64,000 nt of DNA from Telopea speciosissima (taxonomy: Eukaryota; Streptophyta; Magnoliopsida; Proteales; Proteaceae), in contig NC_057920.1 in the NCBI RefSeq assembly GCF_018873765.1, positions 9,127,307 to 9,191,306 of the forward strand, written 5' to 3'. The notes beneath the pieces were generated by a model that saw only the letters and a program-made list of their open reading frames with translations, did not search any database and was not told the DNA's origin. The first letter of the stretch is position 1. Each line of letters opens with the position of its first letter. Shown here piece after piece: positions 8,849 to 20,800 of the stretch. The translations under genes were made by a program, and so were the position numbers.

Positions 8849-11800
8849 CTTGTGAGAAGAAACAAAAAGTAACAAACAAAGCAGAGGTAACACCAATATC
8901 AAGAATGCATCTGTACAAAAACTTTATTGTGAAATGTGAAATATGATGTCTGCAAGTTTCACTTAGCATTCTAATGTTTGAATTCTTTGTTATGAGCGTG
9001 TGATGGTGTCCATTCCAAACAATTTAATAGGTATCCGGCATCTTGGATGGGCCAGTGTCCAAAAAAGGATACCGATTACTCAACTCTAATTGTTTTAAGA
9101 CTGTTGCGTCAAGAAATCGTCGAGCGGTCCTGCGAGTGCCGTCACCTGCAAGTGGACCAAAGGGGTCAACAGAGAGAACCGGTGTGGTCCCGGCCTAGGG
9201 CTCTCCGATGCCAAAGTTAGATCTCCTGGCGCAAACAGATGAATAGTGATTATTCAGTATGAGTTTAGATGTCCCCGATGGGGTTGTGTACCTTGCCTTT
9301 TATAGTAGCATATGACGGTGTGGAGAGTCCCAGTTTGATGGCAATTGCGCCGTTGAGTGGATAGAGGTCCTGGGTAACGGGGCTCTATCCTGATTGGCCA
9401 TCTCCCCGTGGGAGGGAGTGTCCTAGTGGCATCAGGATCCTTGGTGGATAGATACCCGCGTATGGTGATAACGTCCTTGGTACTTGAATCCGTCTGGATG
9501 ACGTGACTTCTAAGCGGTGGTCTAGAGTCCTGGTGGTGACATGAGTCTTGTAGCGATACGATCGGGTCATAGGTGAGTGGCCCCCACCTCACGTTTGTGC
9601 CCACGATCTGTGCCTGGGTGAGAGGCCGCTCCTGGATGTGGCCACGCTGGGTGGTTGTCGCGCTGGGTGAGGCCGCGCCTAGGTGAGAGGCCGCGCCTCG
9701 GTAGCCACGCTGGGTGAGAGGCGCGCTGGATGTGGCCGCACCTAGGTGAGGCCGCGCTGAGTAGTGGCAGCGTGCGGGTGTGGCCGCGCTGGGTGGTGGC
9801 GCGCTGGGTGCGGGCCGCGCTGGGTGCGGCCGCGCTGGGTGTGGCCGCGCTGGAGTGCGAGGCGCGCTGGGTGCGGAGCCGCGCTGGGTGTGGCAGCGCT
9901 GGGTGTAGGCCGCGCGGGTGCGAGCCGCGCTGGGTGCGAGTCGCGCTGGTGCGGGCGCGCTGGGTGTGGCGCGCTGGGTGCGAGCAGCGCTGGAGTGCGG
10001 GCGCGCCGGGTGTGGTGCGCGCCTTGGTGTTAGCGCGCTGGGTGTGGCGCGCCTTAGTCTGGCGCGCCGGTATTGGGACCCCGGTTCGTTTCCCTTGGTT
10101 GGCGCCCGTGACACGTGGCGGCCACCGATTGGCCCGATGAATATTGGATGTATCATTTGCCCCCACTCTCTTGGGATAGGATGTCCAAGAGAGTAGATGC
10201 ATAGTGAGGGGTCCGCGCAAACGGACTTTCCTTGCGGGGCTTACACCGTAACTCTAGTAATGAGGTAGGAGAGGTTGGGGTTCAAACCTTACCTCCTACA
10301 CTTTTTTTTTTTTTTTTTTTTTTTCTTTATGCGGTGCGCCTAGGTGAGGCCGCGCGCTGGGAGCGAAGCCGCGCTGGGTGGCCGCACTGTGGGCTTGAGG
10401 CCGCTGGGTCACCGCGCTGCGTGAGGCGGCGCTGGGTGGCCGCCGCTGGGTGTGAGGTGCGCACTGGGATGGTGCTGTGGGTGTGAGGCCGCGCCTATGG
10501 TGGCCACGGTGTGGGTGTGATGGACCCTCATGCTTGTCCACTCCCCTTCTTCTTATCTCGTGATGGATCTGCTGTTTATACTTTGCAGGTGGTCTTCATT
10601 TCATTTTTCTTTGGCTTCTTGTCGGGAGATCGTTGCTCGAGCAAGTAGCTAGTCGCTTCATTATTTTATCCATGTCATCACCTAATGACTACGATCATTG
10701 CGGTCGTGGTTGGATCCCTTGAGGAGTCTTCTTCCCCGCGGATACTTTTTCTTCTTTGCCTTCCCCTGTTGGTAGTGAAGGGGAGGAGGAGGTTTCTGGA
10801 GATTCCACCCGGTAGGAATCGTAGGGCCTCAGAGCTTCTATTCGTTGGTGACCTTAGGAGTAAGTTGGCTTTCATTCCTAGCGTCTTGACTTCTTCGGAC
10901 TTGGCGGTTCGCATCCTGGAGAAGACCCGTGATTATGACTTCTCAAGGTTCCCGAGGTCACTCTGTTGCTACACGAGGCTGCTATAGTGGCTCGTGTCTC
11001 TCCCGAGGATGATGTTGTGGTGACAGAGAGGGTGCCGTCTTACCGGAGGAGAGTGTTGCTTGTCCGGTGAGGCGATATGATGTCTCCTACGGATCGGAGA
11101 ATTTGCTCCTCCATTAGATGCCCCGATTTTATAGATGTTCTTTACGGATGTTGACTTTTTGATGATAACTTTTGGATTGTGATGCTTACTTTTGTATGTC
11201 CTTGACTCTTTCTTTAGATGTTGATATGGTTTGATCCTTGTCGCCTTGATATTGATTGCATTGTCTCCTGGTGATTGTTTGCGCGTTGATGCTTTCGACC
11301 CTTGATAGTCATAGGATTTTGGTAGTGGCGTCGTGCCTTGGTGATCCTTGGACCTTGGTGGGTTAACGCCTTGGCGTAGAGCCTCGATGTTGGCATATCG
11401 CCTTAGGCACGAAGCCTCGGTGTTGGCATATCGCCTTAGGCACGAAGCCTCGGTGTTGGCATGTCGCCTTAGGCACGAAGCCTCGGTGTTGGCATATCGC
11501 CTTAGGCACGAAGCCTCGATGTTGGCATATCGCCTTAGGCACGAAGCCTCGATGTTGGCATACCGCCTTAGGCACGAAGCCTCGATGTTGGCATACCGCC
11601 TTAGGCACGAAGCCTCGGTGTTGGCATATCGCCAGGCACGAAGCCTCGATGTTGGCATACCGCCTTAGGCACGAAGCCTCGATGTTGGCATACCGCCTTA
11701 GGCACGAAGCCTCAATGTTGGCATACCGCCTTAGGCACGAAGCCTCGATGTTGGCATATCGCCTTAGGCACGAAGCCTCAATGTTGGCATATCGCCTTAG

Positions 11801-14800
11801 GCACGAAGCCTCAATGTTGGCATATCGCCTTAGGCACGAAGCCTCGTTGAGTAGTAGAAGAAGCGAGTATTCCGAATTTTTTTCAATTCATCCTTGAAAG
11901 CCGTAATGCCATCTACTACTCTTGTTGGTGGTGCCAAACTCATTGTTGTTACTTCGCGATAGTACTTCTTCAAGTATAGTGAGTTCAGTGCACGGTCTAC
12001 CTTCTTGCCCCCGGAGTCTTCCGCGGTAGGTCCCTGGGCGTATTTGCTTGGAGACTATGTAGGGTCCTTCCCGGTTGGGTGACGACTTCCCGCATACGTG
12101 GGCTGTGATGCACTTGCCCTCCGTAGTACTAAATCTCCCTGGTGGAATAGCCTTTCCTTGACCCCTGTTGCGTCATGGTCACTGGCGATGCGTTCTTGGT
12201 AGGCGACGTTCCTTAGTAGTGCTCTTTCACGGACCTCATCTATAAAGTCTAGGTTCGGCGCGATCGTCGACATAGGTGCGTTCATTGAAGTGCGAGAACC
12301 CTATGGGACATGGGGCGAGACTTCTACGGCGCCAATGTTTGTGCCATATCTTTGGGCGGAATGGGCTCTCTCCTGTGGGCGTCCGTCTCGTAGTTTGGTA
12401 TGCCCACGGGACGCTTGGTAGCTCTTCTACCCACTTGCCTTTGGCTCCTTCTAGCCTTTTCTTGACTCCTTCGGTAGCGTTACATTGGTGACCTCCACAC
12501 GACCATTGGCTGTGGGTATGCTACCGACACGGCCGATAGTCGATGTTGTAGCCGTGAGAATGCTTGGAATTTAGGGTTGTTGAATTGTTTTCCATTGTGA
12601 AGTAGTCGATCGCGACGACCAGGTACTTCTTTCCTGGTCTTGCGGTGAAGTTGCCTAAGATGTCTAGTCCCCACATGGCAAAGGTATGGGGTTGAGGATT
12701 GATGTCACTTGGTGGCGGGTAGATGGGGTCTTGGGCGAACAACCGACATTGCTCGCACTTCTTGGCATATTGGATGGCCTCCTCTTGCATTCGTGGCCGT
12801 ATAGTCCCGGCGGAGGATTTTGTAGGCTAGGGCTCGTCCCCCATGTGGCTTCCACCTATCCCCTCATGGACTTGGCTGGGCGTACTCTGTCCCCTTGGGT
12901 CCTAGGCAGGAGTAGTGGTCTTGTTGCCCCAGCTTGTACGATACCCGTCTAGGACGGTGTACTTTGCAGCTCTCATCCGACCTTCCTTGCCTCGGCCTTG
13001 TCTTACGGTAAGGCGTCGTCCTGTAGGTAGTTGAGTATAGGGTCCATCTAGCTAGGCCCCTCCTCAATCTCATTAACTTGCTTCTCGGCATGTTAGCTCA
13101 TGTAATATTTCCACGTACCTTGCATTGGCTAGGTTTACGAGTTCATCATTGGCTAGCACTGGACAGTGCATCAACGATTGCATTCTCGATCCTTAGAACT
13201 CGAACCATCTCGAACTTCCCGACCTCGGACCTCGGACCTCGAACCTCGAACCTCGAACCTCGAACCTTGAACTTCTACCATGGTTTTTCGATTGTGGTCC
13301 TTGGCCATGGCCAAAGACCCCCATTTTATTTTTCTTTCTTCTCTCTTTTCTTCTTTGCTTTTGGGCGTGCCTTTGACGGATGGCACCCAAAATATTATTT
13401 TTTTTTTCTTGATAGGTGACGACCATAGCCCTTTGGCCGTGGCCTCTTGGTCGTGGTCTTTTGGCCATGGCCTCTTGTGTAGCCACTTGGCCTCTCTCTC
13501 TTCCTTTTTTTTTTTCTTTTCCTGGCTCTGCTCTGGTAAGGTGCATTCAACGACGAAGTCGCAAGGCTTGGCCTTTGATGGTAGTCTGGGTTGGAACCGA
13601 TGTCATGCTCACTTAACTCCACCGCCCATGCTATCAATCTCCCGGAGACGTCCGCTTGTGTAGTATCTTCTTCGGGGTAGTGCGTGAGGACTATGATGGT
13701 ATGGGCTTGGAAGTATGGTCGTAGCTTCCTGGCTGCCATTACCAATGCATAGGCTACCTTCTCGATCCTAGTGTACTGGTATCTGCATCGATCGAGGACA
13801 TGGCGGCGTAGTAGATGGGCCTCGGACTTTGTCTTCTTCCTTAGACGATCTGCACGACCGCGACAGGGGTGGCGGCCGAGTAGAGCCGCAACTCTTCGTT
13901 AGGTTCCGGTCGCCCAAGCAAGGGTGGGCTCTCTAGGTACTCCTTCAATTCTCCGAACGCCTTTTGGCACTCTTCCGTCCATGTGAAGTCCTTAGGGCTT
14001 GGAGGTTCTTCAATATTTTGAAGAATGGTAAGCACTTATCACTCGATCGTGACACGAACCTGGAAAGGGCGGCAACCCTTCCATTCAACCTCTCGCACTT
14101 CCCTAACCGTTCGAGGAGGTGCCATCTCTTGGATGGCCTTGATCTTGGATGGGTTGGCTTCTATTCCACGGACCGAGACCATGAACCCCGGGAATTTTCC
14201 CGACGTTACAAAGGCGCACTGCGGGTTTAGCTTCATCTGGTTCCTCCTCGATCTGTGAATGCTTCCTCTAGGTCGGTCAGGTGTTGGTTGGTGTGGACGC
14301 TTTTCACGAGCATGTCATCCACATATACTTCCATGTTGCGCCCAATCTGCTCCTCGAACATCTTGTTGACCATTCTCCGATAGGTGGCCCTGCGTTCTTT
14401 AACCCGAACGGCATGACGTTGTAGCAATAGTTCTCTTTGTCCGTCGGAATGCGGTGTAAGACTCATCATCCTCATACATGAGGATCTGGTTGTATCCGGA
14501 GTAGGCGTCCATGAAACTCGGCATCTCATGGCCGGCGGTGGCGTCGTCGATGGGTCGATCCGGGCGATGGGTACTCATCTTTTGGGCATGCCTTGTTCAG
14601 GTCGGTGTAGTCGACACACATCCTCCACTTCCCACTTGGCTTTGGTACCATGACCACGTTGGCGAGCCAGGTTGGGAACTTCTCCTTTCTCGATGAACCC
14701 CGATCGGCTTAACTTCTCGACCTCCTCCTTGATTGCGCTTGTTGGTCGAGGGCGAGTTACGCCGCTCGTTGAACGGGCTTCTGGTAGGGTCGACATGTAG

Positions 14801-17800
14801 TCGGTGTTCCGCTATGGAGCGTGGTATTCTGGCATGTCGGAGGTCGACCATGCGAAGACATCCATGTTCGCTTGGAGGAGGTGTCCAAGCCCTTCTTTCT
14901 CGCTCCTTGCTTAGCAAGAGCCGACTGAACGACCTTGGAGGGGTCGTCTGGCCGAGGGGCCATGGGATGAGGTCTTCCCCTGGCTTTCCCCTTCTCTCCG
15001 TCAGTTCATCTCTTGGTCATCGATCATGCTCTCTAGGCAGAGTGCCATTCCACGGTGTTGCCATTATTCTTTTTCATGAAGGTGGCGTAGCACTCCCTTG
15101 CTTTCTTCGATCTCCTCGGACTTCGCCTACCCCATTCTCGGTGGGGAACTTCATCTTCGTGAAGTGGTGATATAACTCCTCTAAGGTGCATCGGTGATGG
15201 TCGCCCTAGGAGGCCGTTGAAGGACACCACGGACTTGACTACCATGAAATTTACCATGATGGTTACTTGTTGAGGGTGTACCCGAAGGTGACGGGTAGCT
15301 CTATGGTACCTCGATGGAGGCGGTGGCACCGAGAATCCATGGAGATAAGTGGGCTCTGGTTTGAGTGGTCGTCCCCGAACCCGAATCGTCGATAGGCGTC
15401 CAAGGAGAGTACGTCAACGACGCCTTGTGTCTATCGCACGTGTGCAGGTCGATTGGCTACCTCCACTGTACTACCAAGGCATCTTCATGCGGGAAGTTTA
15501 GTCCTTCCAAGTCTTCATCGAGAAGGAGATCACCGCCTCGATCTTGGCTATCTTCTTGGGCTTCTCTGCCACTCCCACGAACCTGGCATGAGCTTTAGCT
15601 TTACGGTGGACTCTTGCCCTGGTCCTCCAAGTATGGTGAGGATGGGAGGTCCCTTGGTGCCACTAGGTTCCGTGGCATCTCTCCGCTCTTACGGGCGGCT
15701 CTCTCTCGATCCGTTCTTCTTTCTTCTCGTCTCGGCTCCACTCTGTCTCCGTCGCGACCTCTATCTCCTTGGCCCGAGCGGTTGTCACGTCTCCCCTTCA
15801 CATATTTGTTCAAGCTTCTGCTTTTACCAGTTGTTCTATCTCTCTCTTCAATTGATAGCACTCCTCGTGTCGTGCCCATTCTCTTTGTGGAAGAGACAAT
15901 ATTTGTTAGGGTTTCGCTTCTCTGGCCGCTAGCATGGGTCGTGGCCAATGGAGTAGGTCACGGTCTGGATCTCGCATGAGTATACGGGACTGGTGGTGTT
16001 CGATGGTGTGAACTCGGGGTGCTTTCCTCTCACTTCTCTACGGGCGCGGTCTGTCCTCCTGGATGGGCGATCGCTCTGCTCTTGTCGGCGCTCTGTCCTC
16101 GACCTCTTACCCTCTTTGCGGTCATCAGTGTCTGGCCTCTTGTTGTCCGTGGCTTGGCCTCGATTATTTTTGTTCTAGCTTGTAGTACCTCGGCCATATT
16201 TGCAAACTCGTTGCACCGCTCCAGGAGCTCTTTCATAGTCCTGGTCTCATGGCGTGCCAGGTCCTTGATCAAGTCCAGGTCCCTAATACCTCCTGCTAGG
16301 GCTGCATCGTGTCGGTCATCCAAGTCTCGAACCTCCGGGACTCCTTGGTGAACCGTAACGTATTCCCGAGAGATTCCCCAGGTTACGTACCACATTTAGT
16401 AGATTGACGGTGGTCTTCTTACGCTTGCGCCGCTTTGGAAACGGGTGACGAACTGTTCACATAGCTCGCAACGAGCATATAGATCTCGGTCGTAGCACGG
16501 AGAACCATGATGTGGCTGCTCCCTTAAGGGACGCAGGGAATGCCCGACAGGATACCACGTCCGACCCCCATACGGCGTCATCATGCCATTAAAGTAGTTG
16601 ATGTGGTCATTAGGGTCGGTGGTACCTTGTAGAGTTCAAAGGTGGGTAGTCGAAACCGGAAGGTAGTGTGGTGACATGATCTCTGCCGAGAAGGGGTGTT
16701 GTCCAGGTATGGAATGTGTCTCGCCTTTGGTTTGCTTCTTCAACCCTTCCGACTTCTCATCCAGGTCGCGGAGTCTTTGATCGAGCTCCTCGTCCCGTAT
16801 ACGCCCCCACGCTGGCCGAACGTTCGCCGCGACCTCGTTCACGCTCTCTCTGGATGTCCCCTCCCGCCTTGAGTGTTGGTAGGATGGGGAATGGTCACGC
16901 CGTGATGAATCCTGTCGTGAAGGTGAAGGGGTGGCTTCGTCGTGGTATGTGACTTTCTTCTAGTCGTCCAGTCGAACACGAGACCTCCGGACCGATCTCT
17001 GCGGGCTAGACACCTCGCCCGGGTGTTGGCGTCCTCCCACGTTCGACCGTGGTGAGAGGTCTCTTGTTCTCCTGGGATCTTTGGGAAGGCTCCCCTGTGC
17101 GGAGTGGGGTTGCTCGTCGCGCAGTCTCTCGATCTCGCGCCCCGGGAGATGATCTCCTAGGGTTTGGCTCTTGTTGAGGTATGGACTCCACCCTTGCTTT
17201 GGTGAAGTCCTCCGACGGTGAGATGTCGCCGCCTGGGTATTCTCGAAAGAGTCGTTGTTCACCGAGGATCTGCCGTTGCGGTCGTTGATCGACCCACATG
17301 GGCTGGAGCATTGGGGTCAAGTGTCACCTCCACCACCACATCGTTGGCCTCGTCATTGTTGGGCTCGGCGATCACGCCCCGGTTATTAAGGGGATCTCCT
17401 CCTCCCAGAGGGACATGGTCTGTCGTTGGCTCTGCGGCGAGAGCCCTCTGGGGGTGGTGATCCATTCCTTGCTCCGTTGTTGGTGGTGGTAGTCTTCCTT
17501 CGTGCCATTGAATGAGTATGGAAGCGAGCTAGTAGTCGTAATGGCTAGCGTCGTTCCCTGAGGCGCCAATCTGTTGCGTCAAGAAATCGTCGAGCGGTCC
17601 TGCGAGTGCCGTCACCGCAAGTGGACCAAAGGGGTCAACAGAGAGAACCGGTGTGGTCCCGGCCTAGGGCTCTCCGATGCCAAAGTTAGATCTCTGGCGC
17701 AAAAGGATGAATAGTGATTATTCAAGATGAGTTTAGATGTCCCGATGGGGTTGTGTACCTTGCCTTTTATAGTAGCATATGACGGTGTGGAGAGTCCCAG

Positions 17801-20800
17801 TTTGATGGCAATTGCGCCGTTGAGTGGATAGAGGTCCTGGGTAACGGGGCTCTATCCTGATTGGCCATCTCCCCGTGGGAGGGAGTGTCCTAGTGGCATC
17901 AGGATCCTTGGTGGATAGATACCCGCGTATGGTGATAACGTCCTTGGTACTTGAATCCGTCTGGATGACGTGACTTCTAAGCGGTGGTCTAGAGTCCTGG
18001 TGGTGACATGAGTCTTGTAGCGATACGATCGGGTCATAGGTGAGTGGCCCCCACCTCACGTTTGTGCCCACGATGCTGTGCCTGGGTGAGAGGCCGCTCT
18101 TGGATGTGGCCACGCCTGGGTGGTTGTCGCGCCTGGGTGAGGCCGCGCCTCGGTGTAGCCACGCCTGGGTGAGAGGCCGCGCCTGGATGTGGCCGCACCT
18201 AGGTGAGGCCGCGCCTGAGTAGTGGCCGCGTCTGGGTGTGGCCGCGCGCTGGGTGGTGGCCGCGCTGGGTGCGAGGCAGCGCTGGGTGCGAGGCGCGCTG
18301 GGTGTGGCGGCGCTGGGTGCGAAGCAGCGCTGGGTGCGAGGCAGCGCTGGGTGTGGCCGCTGGGTGTAGGCCGCGCACAGAGTGCAGCCGCGCTGGGTGT
18401 GGCCGCGCTGGGTGTAGGCGCGCGCTGGGTGCAGGCCGCTGGGTGCGAGTCAGCGCTGAGTGCGGAGCATGCGCTGGGTGTGGCGCGCTGGGTGTAGGCC
18501 GCGCTGGGTGCGAGCCGCACCGCCTGGGTGCAGGCCGCGCCTGGGTGTGGCCGCGCCTTGGTGTTGGCCGCGCCTGGGTGTGGCCGCGCCTTGGTGCTGG
18601 CCGCGCCCGGGTATTGGGACCCTGGTTCGTTTCCCTTGGTTCGGGTCGCCCTGTGACACGTGGCGGCCACTGATTGGCCCGATGAATATTGGATGTATCA
18701 AAGACTATCCAAAATATCAACTTTACTTTACCAACATATCCTCTTTCTTGTTTTCCATCCATGGTTTAGGCCCTAAATTAGATAATTTAGGTTATTTAGT
18801 GGATATATTTTAGGACAGTGCCCCGTCAAAGATTTGAGTCACCAAGTTCTGGAATGATGATATTGAAACATTTCTGTTTTCACTATATACAAGTTAGTTC
18901 CATTTTACCTTTAGCCATGAAGGTACATTGCTTCTGTAGCCTGTAGCTAGAATCACCGAGTCAAATTCTGCTACTCCTCCATTCACAAATTCTGCGCCTC
19001 TGGCTGTGAGTCTATGTATACCAGGAACAACCTGGAGACACCACGAAGAATGAGACATTAACAATGCAACTCATGAATGCCTTCCTGTACATAAGCATTC
19101 GTGTCATGCTCCCCTGTTTCTGTGTTGAGATTCCTCTTTTGGATTTGATCCTTTATTTTGTCCGTCTAAATCATGGTTAAATACTCCTAAAAATTTATTC
19201 TTGTATATTAGAAAGACTATAATGTCATCTTGTCTTGAAGTACACTTGATGGTTTTACAGAAAAAAGAAAAAAAAAACAAAATTGACCTAACTTTCCCTT
19301 CATAAGATCTTTTCCAAAGAACTACTTAATCATTTATTTCATTATATCTTTGTTCTTGGTGTCAGAGCTTGGCCCAACATCCCAATTTGTTGATGCCCAT
19401 TGATGCCCATATATCATGCATAATCCCAGTGAATGTAGCATAGAACTTAATTGGGTAAGTATAGGAATTTGAAATCCACCCACACCCAAAACCCCCAAAT
19501 TTATTTGTCTTGAAATCTTGAGCCTCTGCAACTCAATTTTCTGAAAGAAAAAGTAGTAGTCTCATTTTTATGTAATACCATAGGATGTGTTAGTAACCAA
19601 CCATTAGAGACATTTAGAACTAGTAACAATTCTTTCCCCCAATAAACTCCAACAGTGAAGAAAATATTTAATTAACAGAAACTAGTGGGGACTAGGGACC
19701 TTGATTTGACCAGTCCTGATTTTGGCTAAAGTACCAACATCCAAAACTGGGGTCTTTCCAGTAGTTTTCTTCAATTCAAGGGGCCCAATTTGGGGTCTCC
19801 TAAGACCGAATTGCCGTGTATCTCCAAGAATTAACCGCGAACTGAGGATTAGAAACCGATCAACTATCCTTAGAGGAAGCCACTTAAGTAACCACATTGA
19901 CAGACCAAATGTTGATCTCCCAAGCATTTCCTTGGGCAAAATATGCAACTGCAAGATCGTATATTAAAACCAGTTAGAAATGAATGGAAATGAAATATCA
20001 TAGAAAGATTTTCTAGGATGAAGTGCCATGGTAAAACCAATAAAATTCAGAGGGAGAAAAGTAAGGATGTGGAAAGAAATGTTACTCCAATGATTGCCAT
20101 ACATTCAACTCTGTGTATTTAGAAAAGAAGCCAAATAAAAAAAAAATGTAAGAGATCTTAAAAGTATAAAACAAAAACAAAAATTGGAAGCTAGCATTGA
20201 CAGCAAGAAAAGAGTTTGCATACTGAAGTAATGATGAAATAAGTATGCAATCTTTCTTGTAGTGCCTTCCATTCCATTATTCTGATCAAGAAAGAATCTC
20301 TTCCAAATGACCAAGTCATAATGAGATAAAAAAAATGAGTATCACTTCAAGACCGACAGGGTAAGGGCTTATGCCCGAGCAAGGGATAGACTCCCAGTCA
20401 CATGTAGAGTCCCGTCGACTGGGAAGGATTTTTTCGATGGATTTTGGACTCAAGTCTACTTGTGCCGCAGTTGTTGAATGATCTACTCCACACAGGTGTG
20501 TGCTTAAAGGACTAGGGCTCATGAACCCTTTCTTTTGTAGAAAAGATGGACATGGATCATGAAGTGCTTGTCATGAATTTCAAATACAAGTGAATGTTAC
20601 TGGACATGAAGTTCAAATCTAAAAGAGCAGGAGACAGACAATATAGTTGAAAGAATATCATGGAGTGCAGAATTACAAATTCAAAGAAAACACCAAACTC
20701 AAAACAAATATTAAAATAAGAAAGTTATACCAAAAAAAAGAAGGTGCAAAATGATTTCCTGATGAAGAAAAGAACAAAATGATTGGTGGTTTGGGAAATT

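Larger units (their letters stand above)
9097..18705 (-). mobile_element. Ty3/gypsy LTR retrotransposon, Tat-like, inserted in YUCCA intron 3
   Basis: The element itself is 9102-18700 between 5-bp duplications AAGAC (9097-9101 and 18701-18705). The LTRs start TG and end CA. Read on the minus strand, the right LTR is the 5' LTR, followed by gag, protease, RT, RNase H, integrase, a long non-coding tract with a 33-bp array, a polypurine tract and the 3' LTR. The RNase H-before-integrase order defines Ty3/gypsy; ARECY after the protease and a long tract between pol and the 3' LTR suit the Tat group. All coding frames are broken by many small indels. It lies in the same orientation as the host gene. 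Confidence 0.92.

Noticed and set aside
8558..8902. Isolated YUCCA pseudogene fragment
   Set aside because: It has a proper acceptor, matching phase and exactly the C-terminal block missing from the upstream exons, so it is the real last exon.
9254..10220. Long proline/alanine/arginine-rich frames (up to 300 codons) on both strands
   Set aside because: They are translations of the GC-rich LTR repeat array. Several overlapping frames are open at once, which is expected from the repeat composition and not from selection on protein.
11385..11844. CRISPR-like array
   Set aside because: The repeats are head to tail with no unique spacers, and the context is a plant retrotransposon.
11348..11897. 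Repeat-protein ORFs over the 33-bp array
   Set aside because: The 33-bp unit keeps several frames open on both strands. There are no flanking domains, and the array lies within a retrotransposon.
13171..13663. Lys/Arg/Glu-rich frames around 13.2-13.6 kb
   Set aside because: Low-complexity linker inside gypsy pol; the frames do not continue the RNase H or integrase domains.
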